Below, piece after piece: positions 1-5,020 of a stretch of DNA of 5,020 nucleotides. The notes under the pieces are model-generated. The model saw only the letters and a program-made list of their open reading frames with translations, ran no database searches and had not been told where the DNA came from. Position 1 is the stretch's first letter, and every line of letters starts with the position of its first letter. The stretch comes from an uncultured Collinsella sp. (GTDB lineage Bacteria; Actinomycetota; Coriobacteriia; Coriobacteriales; Coriobacteriaceae): assembly GCA_900554135.1 (NCBI GenBank), contig USFU01000124.1, positions 1 through 5,020 on the forward strand, in the 5' to 3' direction. The translations under genes were made by a program, and so were the position numbers.

Positions 1-28
1 CTTGCCAAAAGCTTGACGGATGCTGTTG

Positions 29-61
29 AAAAAAGCGCCCCTCGGCTTGCCGAGAGGCGCT
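29..61 (-). terminator. Intrinsic terminator of asnS
   Basis: On the minus strand, about 40 bases after the asnS stop codon, a 12-bp stem (arms at 50-61 and 34-45, one G-U pair) closes a 4-base CAAG loop. It is followed by a run of U encoded by the six A residues at 29-34. There is no T-run on the other side, so it should terminate only minus-strand transcription. This fits the end of the asnS transcript. Confidence 0.93.
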
Positions 62-101
62 GGCGTGATGCGCTGGAACGCGTTTGGTGGCGCTATGGAG
101 A

Positions 102-1505
102 TTAGAAGTCGGCGTTACCCACGGTACGAGGGTGCGGCAGGACGTCGCGGATGTTGCCCACGCCGGTGAGGTACATCACCAAGCGCTCGAAGCCCAGACC
201 GTAGCCGGCGTGCTTGCAGGAACCGTAGCGGCGCAGGTCAAGGTAGTACTTGTACTGCTCGGGATTCATACCCAGGTCCTTGATGCGGGCCTCGAGCAGA
301 TCCAGGCGCTCCTCGCGCTGGGAGCCGCCGATAATCTCGCCGATACCGGGAACCAGGCAGTCGGCGGCGGCGACGGTCTTGCCGTCCTCGTTCATGCGCA
401 TGTAGAACGCCTTGATCTCGGCCGGGTAGTCGGTTACGAAGGTCGGGCGCTTAAAGTGCTCCTCGGTCAGGAAACGCTCGTGCTCGGTTTGCAGGTCGAT
501 GCCCCAGCTCACGGGATAGTCAAACTTGTGACCCGCAGCGACTGCCTGCTCCAGGATCTCGACGGCCTCGGTATAGGTGACGCGGGCAAAGTTGGAGTTG
601 GCGACATGGTCCAGGCGCTCGAGCAGGCCCTTGTCCACAAACTTGTTGAGCATGTTGAGCTCGTCGGGGCAGGTGGCCATAACGTCCTTAAGGACGTACT
701 TGAGCATAGCCTCGGCGTTATCCATGTAGTCGTTGAGGTCGGCAAATGCCATCTCGGGCTCAATCATCCAAAACTCGGCGGCGTGGCGCGTGGTGTTGGA
801 GTTTTCGGCGCGGAAGGTGGGGCCAAAGGTGTACACGTCGCCAAAGGCCATGGCAAAGTTCTCGGCATTGAGCTGGCCGGACACGGTGAGGCTCGCATGC
901 TTGCCAAAGAAGTCCTGGCTCCAGTCGACCTCGCCGGACTCGGTGAGGGGCGGGTTTTTGGGGTCGAGCGTGGTCACGCGGAACATCTCGCCGGCGCCCT
1001 CGCAGTCACTCGTGGTGATGATGGGGGTGTTGACGTAGACAAAGCCCTGCTCCTGGAAGAAGCGGTGGATGGCGGCAGCCGCGACAGAGCGGATACGGAA
1101 CACGGCGCGGAACAGGTTGGTGCGCGGGCGCAGGTGCTGCTGGGTGCGCAGGAACTCGACGGTGGCACGCTTCTTCTGCAGCGGGTAATCCGGGGCGCTG
1201 ACGCCCTCGACCTCGATGGAGGTGGCAGAAAGCTCGAAGGGCTGGGGCGCATCGGGGGTCAGCTTGACGGTGCCGCTGCAGATGAGGGCGGCCGAGACGT
1301 TTTGATGGGCGATCTCGTCGTAGTTGTCGAGCGCCTCGCGGTTCATGACGACCTGCAGGTCGCGGAAGCAGCTGCCGTCGTTGAGTGTGACGAAGCCAAA
1401 GTTCTTCATGTCGCGGACGGACTTGACCCAGCCGGCAACGGTGACGGTCTGGCCACCGAGCGACTCGGCATCGGCATAGAGCTGCGCGATTTTGGTGCGG
1501 TTCAC
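102..1505 (-). CDS. asnS: Asparaginyl-tRNA synthetase (AsnRS), class IIb
   Basis: This cytoplasmic enzyme activates asparagine with ATP and charges tRNA-Asn. The protein is 467 residues, close to the usual bacterial length (E. coli AsnRS is 466). An N-terminal OB-fold anticodon-binding domain covers about residues 18-105 ([19 protein letters not shown], then [10 protein letters not shown]). The class II catalytic domain follows: motif 1 around 136-161, motif 2 around 228-254 with FRAE at 231-234, and motif 3 at 434-448 with the [11 protein letters not shown]-binding signature. The residues expected for activity appear intact. I chose the GTG start at 1503-1505 because GGGAGG lies just upstream and the protein then starts VNRTKIAQL. 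An in-frame ATG four codons earlier (1515-1517) overlaps that ribosome site and lacks one of its own. The related enzyme AspRS is the main alternative, but the motif 2 region and length favour AsnRS. It has its own promoter and terminator and so is probably monocistronic. Confidence 0.97.
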   Translation of the reverse strand: MNRTKIAQLYADAESLGGQTVTVAGWVKSVRDMKNFGFVTLNDGSCFRDLQVVMNREALDNYDEIAHQNVSAALICSGTVKLTPDAPQPFELSATSIEVEGVSAPDYPLQKKRATVEFLRTQQHLRPRTNLFRAVFRIRSVAAAAIHRFFQEQGFVYVNTPIITTSDCEGAGEMFRVTTLDPKNPPLTESGEVDWSQDFFGKHASLTVSGQLNAENFAMAFGDVYTFGPTFRAENSNTTRHAAEFWMIEPEMAFADLNDYMDNAEAMLKYVLKDVMATCPDELNMLNKFVDKGLLERLDHVANSNFARVTYTEAVEILEQAVAAGHKFDYPVSWGIDLQTEHERFLTEEHFKRPTFVTDYPAEIKAFYMRMNEDGKTVAAADCLVPGIGEIIGGSQREERLDLLEARIKDLGMNPEQYKYYLDLRRYGSCKHAGYGLGFERLVMYLTGVGNIRDVLPHPRTVGNADF

Positions 1506-1509
1506 GTAT

Positions 1510-1515
1510 CCTCCC
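1510..1515 (-). promoter_or_regulatory. Shine-Dalgarno of asnS (decides the GTG start)
   Basis: GGGAGG on the minus strand ends four bases before the GTG at 1503-1505. The upstream ATG at 1515-1517 shares its last base with the site, so it cannot use it. The spacing is slightly short but workable, and it supports GTG initiation. Confidence 0.75.
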
Positions 1516-1551
1516 ATAACGGTTGTACGGATTATTTCCAAACAGTTAACC

Positions 1552-1580
1552 ATTCTAACCCGCGAGTGGGGGCGTAGCAA
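1552..1580 (-). promoter_or_regulatory. Predicted sigma70-type promoter of asnS
   Basis: On the minus strand a -35 box TTGCTA (1575-1580, 4 of 6 consensus) and a -10 box TAGAAT (1552-1557, 5 of 6) are separated by exactly 17 bases. Transcription would start near 1545, giving a leader of about 40 bases. That is too short for a T-box riboswitch. It lies in the 136-bp gap between the acyltransferase stop and asnS. Confidence 0.65.
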
Positions 1581-1641
1581 AACGTCAGGCGTGATGTATG
1601 GGCGTGACGTGGGCGCCGCGCAAGCGCCGATTTTGCGGTGC

Positions 1642-3576
1642 CTAGTGCCCGCAGATGGCTTGGCGTATGAGAGCAGCGTAGGTGTCGATTCCCGCCTGGG
1701 TGAGGTGTGTGCCGTCGTCGACAAGGTATTCGCTGTGGCCCTCTGAGGCACCGTTCCAGTCGATGACGCCGGCGTTGTCGTTTTGGGCGCAGACGTCACG
1801 AATCGTCTGGTTATTGCGGTCCTGTAGCTCGAGCGGTACGCGCACGGTCACAAAGTAGATGGGCTTGCCGCCCACGGCATTAATCACGTCCTGCACCTGC
1901 TGGGGGTCGCGGATGAGGCCGTTGGTGCCAAGCGCGCAGATGACCACGCTTGGATCGTAGCTGGCACTGTCCTGTGCATAGACATCCTGGAAGGTGTAGA
2001 ACTGGCGGCTCACCACGCCGTCGATGTACGCGTTGGGAAGCGTCGCCTGAATACCGGACTGTGCGCCCGCAGTGACCGAGTCGCCGATCATGAGCACGCG
2101 GGCGTCGCAGGTTCCGGTTGCCTCGTCGTAGGTAAAGCTCTTCCAGTCAAGGTTCTTGGGGACCTTTTCGGCGATAGGTCCCTCTTTGGGTTTTTGCTTG
2201 GTTGCGTCATCGGATGCGGTGTCGCTGGGCTGGGAATCTTTACCGGATGCGGGCTCGGCGCCCTTGTCGTTGACTCCGTTGTCCTGGGACGAGGTCGCGT
2301 TCTGGGCAAGCTCGGGACGGAGCTGCTCGGCGCGGGCGGTGGCGATGCCTGCCCAGTCAAGCGGCGCGAAGGCAAGTGCAGCGACGCATGCGGCGCCAAG
2401 CGCGGGGAGCACCATGGCGGGCGCGAGGACGTGTTTTCTTGCCGTGCTGTCCTGTTGGGCCGGCTTGTGGGACCAAGGGCGTTCGACGAGGCGATAGAAA
2501 ACCTCGGCTACCGCAAGAATCAGTACAAGCTGTAATGCCTGCTCCCACCAGGCGATGCGGGTAGTGCGGGTTGCGGGGTTCATAAGAAGCAGTAGGGGAT
2601 AGTGCACCAGATAAACCGAGAACGAACGTTGCCCCAACCAGACGAGTGGTTTGGCTGACAGCAGACGGCGCACGATGCACTCCGTATTCTGCACGCAGAT
2701 GATGAGGAGTCCGGTGGCGAGGGCAAACAGCAAAAAGCCGCCGCGGTAGAGCCAGGCGCTCTCTCCGGTCAGCATGAGTGCGCCGGCTATAACGGCAACG
2801 AGCCACGCGATAGAAATCGCGTTGACCTTTGAGATGCCCTTGTTGGCGCCGGGGGTATGGATGTCACCGCTCAGCATCTCGCGCAGACGCGGCGCGGCGA
2901 TGGCGGCTAAGGCTCCGCATAGAAGCTCGGCGGCACGGGCGTCGGTTCCGTAGTAGACGCGCGATGTGTCGGCGGTGGGATTAAACAAAAGGACCATGGC
3001 TGCCGTCGATACAAGCGCAAATGCGATCGTGATGCCGATGGCGGTGTTGCGCGACCTGGTTTTGCCGCACAGTGCCATAAGGATGACCGGCCATACCAGA
3101 TAGAACTGCATGGTGACAGCGCAGAACCACAGGTGCGTGAGGGGCGAGGGGAGTCCCGCGGCGACGAAATACGAGACGTTGCGGAAGATGTAGAACCAGT
3201 TGCTCAAAAAGAGTGCCGATGGCAGGGCGTCCTGCTGCACCTTAGGGAGTAGGCTCGGGGCTGCGATATAGGTGGCGACGGCGGTAAGCGCGATGGTCAC
3301 GACGATCGGCGGCATCATGCGCGCAATGCGGCGGCAGATATAGCGCGGGTACGAGAATCCGTCGTGTACCGTGGCCCGCATAATGCTTTTGGTGGCGAGA
3401 TAGCCACTCAGCGTAAAGAAGAGTGTAACGCCCAAAAAACCGCCGGTCAGGCGGCTGGGGCGAAGGTGATATAGGACGACGCCGGCGATGGCGAGGGCGC
3501 GGAGCCCGTCGAGCGCGACGATGCGTTGGTTGCGTTGAGGCGCGGCATGTGCGGCGCCCGTGGGTGTGTTTTGCAT
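1642..3576 (-). CDS. Membrane acyltransferase (acyltransferase-3 family) fused to an SGNH domain, OatA-like
   Basis: Predicted integral membrane protein of 644 residues. Residues about 17-370 form an acyltransferase-3 domain with roughly ten membrane helices. It shows the family marks [16 protein letters not shown] (H37), [16 protein letters not shown] (45-60), the RRIARMMPP loop (82-90), HLWF...QFYLVWP (148-163), SVYLVHYP (320-327) and VERP (364-367). A further helix (about 384-406) leads to a polar Ser/Asp/Lys/Gln-rich linker (417-489). The C-terminal SGNH hydrolase-like domain has GDSV with Ser500, GTNG with Asn552, and DGTH with Asp621 and His624, so its catalytic residues look intact. 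Known relatives (OatA and similar) carry acyl groups, usually acetyl, across the membrane and attach them to peptidoglycan or other surface polymers. The acceptor here cannot be told from sequence. The usual acidic pair before QFYL is Thr155-Met156 here. GGAGG at 3584-3588, seven bases from the ATG, fixes the start. I see no convincing terminator after the gene, so some transcripts may run into asnS. Confidence 0.9.
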   Translation of the reverse strand: MQNTPTGAAHAAPQRNQRIVALDGLRALAIAGVVLYHLRPSRLTGGFLGVTLFFTLSGYLATKSIMRATVHDGFSYPRYICRRIARMMPPIVVTIALTAVATYIAAPSLLPKVQQDALPSALFLSNWFYIFRNVSYFVAAGLPSPLTHLWFCAVTMQFYLVWPVILMALCGKTRSRNTAIGITIAFALVSTAAMVLLFNPTADTSRVYYGTDARAAELLCGALAAIAAPRLREMLSGDIHTPGANKGISKVNAISIAWLVAVIAGALMLTGESAWLYRGGFLLFALATGLLIICVQNTECIVRRLLSAKPLVWLGQRSFSVYLVHYPLLLLMNPATRTTRIAWWEQALQLVLILAVAEVFYRLVERPWSHKPAQQDSTARKHVLAPAMVLPALGAACVAALAFAPLDWAGIATARAEQLRPELAQNATSSQDNGVNDKGAEPASGKDSQPSDTASDDATKQKPKEGPIAEKVPKNLDWKSFTYDEATGTCDARVLMIGDSVTAGAQSGIQATLPNAYIDGVVSRQFYTFQDVYAQDSASYDPSVVICALGTNGLIRDPQQVQDVINAVGGKPIYFVTVRVPLELQDRNNQTIRDVCAQNDNAGVIDWNGASEGHSEYLVDDGTHLTQAGIDTYAALIRQAICGH

Positions 3577-3683
3577 CGATCTTCCTCCAATGTCGACCTA
3601 GCAGTCTAGCGCTCTGCGCGGACAAAGGAAGGGGTTCGTGCGGTTGAACAACATGCTGCGGGGCGATGCTTCGCTACGCAAAA

Positions 3684-3767
3684 GCCGCACCTGCGTTGAT
3701 GCTCAGCTGCCTATATAGAAACGTTTCAGAACCTCTACATAGGCAAAAACAACAACACAGATGCGGC
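3684..3767 (-). terminator. Two-tier stem-loop downstream of the EIIA gene (terminator or structured UTR)
   Basis: On the minus strand an outer 14-bp stem pairs 3754-3767 with 3684-3697. It encloses an inner 11-bp hairpin pairing 3734-3744 with 3709-3719 around a 14-base loop. The unpaired flanks are 9 and 11 bases. The outer stem is followed by TTTTGCG, a short U-run. The minus-strand RNA has three G-U pairs; the same three positions become A-C mismatches in plus-strand RNA, so the structure fits minus-strand transcription. It begins 43 bases past the EIIA stop and lies about 110 bases before the acyltransferase start. It could end the EIIA transcript, protect its 3' end, or act as a leader of the acyltransferase. 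The U-run is weak for a classical terminator. Confidence 0.55.
3718..3727. promoter_or_regulatory. LacI/GalR-type operator-like palindrome, copy 1
   Basis: GAAACGTTTC is a perfect 10-bp palindrome with the central CG typical of LacI-family operators. An identical copy lies at 4424-4433 on the other side of the EIIA gene. This copy overlaps the inner hairpin described at 3684-3767 and lies about 140 bases upstream of the acyltransferase start. A TATATA stretch at 3712-3717 next to it on the minus strand could be a weak -10 box, but no good -35 accompanies it. The regulator is not in this window. Confidence 0.45.
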
Positions 3768-3775
3768 AAAGATGC

Positions 3776-3792
3776 ACGGGTGGTTGACCCGT
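3776..3792 (-). terminator. Short hairpin after the EIIA stop
   Basis: A perfect 6-bp stem ACGGGT/ACCCGT with a 5-base loop begins 17 bases after the EIIA stop codon on the minus strand. The following sequence (GCATCTTTG) is only mildly U-rich. It is therefore a weak terminator candidate alone and may work together with the larger structure downstream. Confidence 0.35.
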
Positions 3793-3809
3793 TATGTGAC
3801 GGCAGTCTG

Positions 3810-4373
3810 CTACTTGGTCTTGGCAACCAGCAGCGGATCGCCAAGCTTGACGAGCGGGTTGCCGCCGATAAGCGTTCCAGACTCGCCGACATGGTCGATG
3901 CTCTTAAGACGATCGAGCTCGGAGACGATGACGGTCACGATGTCCTCGTGACCAGCGGCCTTAATGGCCTCGCGGTCGAAGCTGATGAGCGGCTGGCCCG
4001 CCTTGACCACATCGCCCATCTCGACAAAGCGGGCAAAACCCTTGCCGTTCATTTCCACAGTGCCCAGGCCAACATGGATAAACACGCGCAGACCGTCCTC
4101 GGTAATCATGCCGATGGAGTGGTTGGTGACGGTGGTGGCGCCGATACGGCCGTTGGCGGGGGCGTAAATGGTGCCGGTAATGGGCTCGATGCCGTAGCCC
4201 TGTCCGAGCATGCCCGAGGCGATGGTCTCGTCGGGAACCTCACTCAGATTGACAAGCACGCCGTTGACGGGAGCGTAGATGACGCCTTCGCGGGTGGCGA
4301 AGCTTGCTGCGGGCGGAACGGACGCCTCGCCCGACGAAGTGAACGTGGACTTGAGCGAATCGAGCAGACCCAT
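3810..4373 (-). CDS. crr: PTS glucose-type EIIA component (EIIA-Glc), stand-alone
   Basis: Cytoplasmic phosphocarrier of the phosphotransferase system. It takes phosphate from HPr and passes it to the EIIB domain of a glucose-family sugar permease. The protein is 187 residues with a typical EIIA-Glc domain over about 30-175. It has VIYAPVNGVLVNLSEVPDETIASGML (31-56), the conserved histidine His85 in NHSIGM, and the phosphorylated histidine His100 in VFIHVGLGTVEMNGKGF. The two histidines are 15 residues apart, as in E. coli Crr (75 and 90). Residues 1-29 form a flexible leader. No EIIB or EIIC domain is attached, so it must serve permeases encoded elsewhere. The chosen ATG (4371-4373) has GGAGG five bases upstream at 4379-4383. 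A longer in-frame extension to 4451 would cover the operator and lacks homology-like sequence. Predicted promoter and operator lie upstream, so control by sugar supply is likely. The precise sugar is unknown. Confidence 0.94.
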   Translation of the reverse strand: MGLLDSLKSTFTSSGEASVPPAASFATREGVIYAPVNGVLVNLSEVPDETIASGMLGQGYGIEPITGTIYAPANGRIGATTVTNHSIGMITEDGLRVFIHVGLGTVEMNGKGFARFVEMGDVVKAGQPLISFDREAIKAAGHEDIVTVIVSELDRLKSIDHVGESGTLIGGNPLVKLGDPLLVAKTK

Positions 4374-4423
4374 AGATGCCTCCAACGTATCAGGCGCGCA
4401 TGTTGCACGCGTGTGGTTTGCCG

Positions 4424-4433
4424 GAAACGTTTC
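4424..4433. promoter_or_regulatory. LacI/GalR-type operator-like palindrome, copy 2
   Basis: A second perfect GAAACGTTTC lies in the EIIA leader, about 50 bases upstream of its ATG and about 25-33 bases after the predicted transcription start. An operator there would block initiation or early elongation, so repression by a LacI-family protein is the natural reading. The AAACGTTT core also resembles catabolite-response elements, but the flanks do not match the full CcpA site. Confidence 0.55.
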
Positions 4434-4464
4434 GTACGTGTTTCCCAGCACGGTCAGCGCCCCT

Positions 4465-4493
4465 ATTTTACGCTGCCTAACGATACCTCTGAA
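4465..4493 (-). promoter_or_regulatory. Predicted sigma70-type promoter of the EIIA gene
   Basis: On the minus strand TTCAGA (4488-4493, 4 of 6 of the -35 consensus) and TAAAAT (4465-4470, 5 of 6 of the -10 consensus) are 17 bases apart. Transcription would start near 4458, leaving a leader of about 85 bases that contains the operator-like palindrome at 4424-4433. Confidence 0.55.
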
Positions 4494-4504
4494 CAGCGAT
4501 TTTG

Positions 4505-4514
4505 TGATATATCA
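4505..4514. repeat. 10-bp palindrome in the divergent intergenic region
   Basis: TGATATATCA is a perfect palindrome lying just upstream of the predicted -35 box of the EIIA promoter. It is followed by a 5-bp inverted repeat AGTTG/CAACT at 4514-4528. It lies in the 246-bp region between two diverging genes, so it could be a binding site for either. No known regulator motif is recognised. AT-rich palindromes of this length can arise by chance. Confidence 0.25.
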
Positions 4515-4576
4515 GTTGAAGGCCAACTTATTGCGGGGGTGTTTCTGCGCCGCGGGCTCAAGTGGGGTACGCTAAG

Positions 4577-4606
4577 GTGCGAAAAACGAGTGCGCACGAA
4601 TCGCAC
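4577..4606 (+). other. Possible leader hairpin touching the hydrolase Shine-Dalgarno
   Basis: A 6-bp stem pairs GTGCGA (4577-4582) with TCGCAC (4601-4606) around an 18-base loop. The loop itself contains the palindrome GTGCGCAC (4590-4597). The 3' arm ends directly before the GGAGGGAG ribosome site (4607-4614). It could modulate translation or be a protein-binding repeat of GTGCG units. No clear promoter for the downstream gene is visible between 4494 and 4576. Confidence 0.3.
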
Positions 4607-4619
4607 GGAGGGAGCACCT

Positions 4620-5020
4620 ATGATTATTGAGAACCATGCGCTGTGGGGCGAGGAGCCGACCGAGGATTATCCGGCGACGTTTACGTATCTGGGTGCCGAG
4701 CCGCTGCCCGACAAGCCCAATGGCCGCCGCCCCGCGGTGATCATCTGCGGCGGAGGCGGGTTTACGCATATCGCTCCGCACGAGCAGGACCCGGTGGCGT
4801 TTGCATTTTTGGACCGCGGCTACCAGGCCTTTGTGCTCAACTATGTGACGAGCGCCACGGGCGACGTGAGCTTTCCACACCCGCAGGCGGACCTCGCCAA
4901 GATGATCGCTACCGTGCGCGCCAACGCCGACGAGTGGCATGTCGATCCCAAGCGCGTGTGCATCGTGGGCTTCTCGGCGGGCGGCATGATTTGCGCCTCG
5001 TTGGCAACGCAGTGGAAGAC
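4620..5020 (+). CDS. Alpha/beta-hydrolase, esterase/acetyl-esterase type (5' part, cut by window end)
   Basis: The first 133 codons are present, and the reading frame is still open at the window edge. The N-terminal half shows an alpha/beta-hydrolase fold: a strand PAVIICGGGGF (39-48) with a glycine-rich oxyanion-hole loop, a conserved helix-strand region with GYQAFVLNYV (67-76), then DPKRVCIVGFSAGG (109-122) carrying the nucleophile elbow G-F-S-A-G with Ser119. The catalytic Asp and His should lie in the missing C-terminal part. This pattern fits the COG0657-like esterase, acetyl-xylan-esterase and lipase families, which cleave ester bonds on small molecules or sugar acetates. No signal peptide is seen, so it is probably cytoplasmic. 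The substrate cannot be named. The start is set by GGAGGGAG (4607-4614), five bases before the ATG. It diverges from the EIIA gene and may share regulation with it. Confidence 0.88.
   Translation, partial: MIIENHALWGEEPTEDYPATFTYLGAEPLPDKPNGRRPAVIICGGGGFTHIAPHEQDPVAFAFLDRGYQAFVLNYVTSATGDVSFPHPQADLAKMIATVRANADEWHVDPKRVCIVGFSAGGMICASLATQWK

Noticed and set aside
1..105. Plus-strand frame open from the window edge to a TAG at 103-105 (34 residues, reading like LAKSLTDAVEK...)
   Set aside because: It could be the tail of a convergent gene, but it runs through the strong asnS terminator hairpin and overlaps the asnS stop. It is too short to judge. Sequence to the left would settle it.
84..1577. 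Long plus-strand open frame of 497 codons opposite asnS
   Set aside because: It is antisense to a clearly conserved enzyme, rich in Gly/Val/Leu/Ala/Asp/His as expected from reverse-reading GC-biased codons. It has no recognisable domain and starts inside the asnS 3' region without a ribosome site.
1612..1628. GGCGC/GCGCC inverted repeat just after the acyltransferase stop
   Set aside because: The stem is only 5 bp and on the minus strand no U-run follows, so it is not a convincing terminator.
1506..1799. N-terminal extension of the asnS frame up to 1799
   Set aside because: It covers the asnS promoter and the end of the acyltransferase gene, lacks a ribosome site, and adds nearly 100 residues not expected in AsnRS.
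2088..2806. Several frames of 60-150 codons on both strands inside the acyltransferase gene
   Set aside because: All are shadows of the true frame in GC-rich DNA, with Pro/Arg/Ser-rich low-complexity translations and no ribosome sites.
3590..3640. Weak promoter for the acyltransferase (TTGTCC with TAGGTC, or TAGACT near 3605)
   Set aside because: The spacing of 19 bases or the poor -35 match makes it unreliable. Not listed as a feature, though some promoter may exist between 3577 and 3683.
3674..3892. 72-codon minus-strand frame across the EIIA 3' end and the gap
   Set aside because: It overlaps the conserved EIIA coding end in another frame, has low-complexity Ser/Leu/Arg composition, and covers the structured RNA region.
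4572..4940. 122-codon minus-strand frame opposite the esterase gene
   Set aside because: It is antisense to a frame with a clear GFSAGG nucleophile motif and a strong ribosome site, and has no recognisable domain.

Overview
The window looks like chromosomal DNA from a GC-rich bacterium. A gut actinobacterium of the Coriobacteriia (Collinsella-like) is my best guess. This rests on high GC with GC-ending codons, strong GGAGG-type Shine-Dalgarno sites, one GTG start, a bacterial 467-residue AsnRS and a free-standing glucose-type PTS IIA protein. It is an inference from style and gene content, not a database match.

Layout: three genes lie on the minus strand and one partial gene on the plus strand. 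From right to left on the minus strand they are a PTS EIIA-Glc protein (3810-4373), a membrane acyltransferase fused to an extracytoplasmic SGNH domain (1642-3576), and asparaginyl-tRNA synthetase asnS (102-1505). asnS ends in a strong intrinsic terminator (29-61). At the right edge an alpha/beta-hydrolase (esterase-type) gene starts at 4620, diverging from the PTS gene, and runs off the window. No tRNA, rRNA, CRISPR array, insertion sequence or phage gene is visible.

The genes do not form an obvious pathway. AsnRS is housekeeping and has its own promoter. EIIA-Glc would carry phosphate from HPr to sugar permeases. The acyltransferase would move acetyl or other acyl groups to a cell-surface polymer. 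The hydrolase would cleave ester bonds on an unknown substrate.

The most interesting part is non-coding. Two identical 10-bp palindromes (GAAACGTTTC, like LacI/GalR-family operators) flank the EIIA-Glc gene. One is in its leader just downstream of a predicted promoter. The other lies beyond its 3' end, inside an 84-bp two-tier stem-loop. That stem-loop has 25 predicted pairs, and its three non-Watson-Crick positions are all G-U only in the minus-strand RNA, which suggests a structured 3' UTR or leader transcribed from that strand. I see good but ordinary genes and one regulatory region worth attention. I do not see a clear new multi-gene system.
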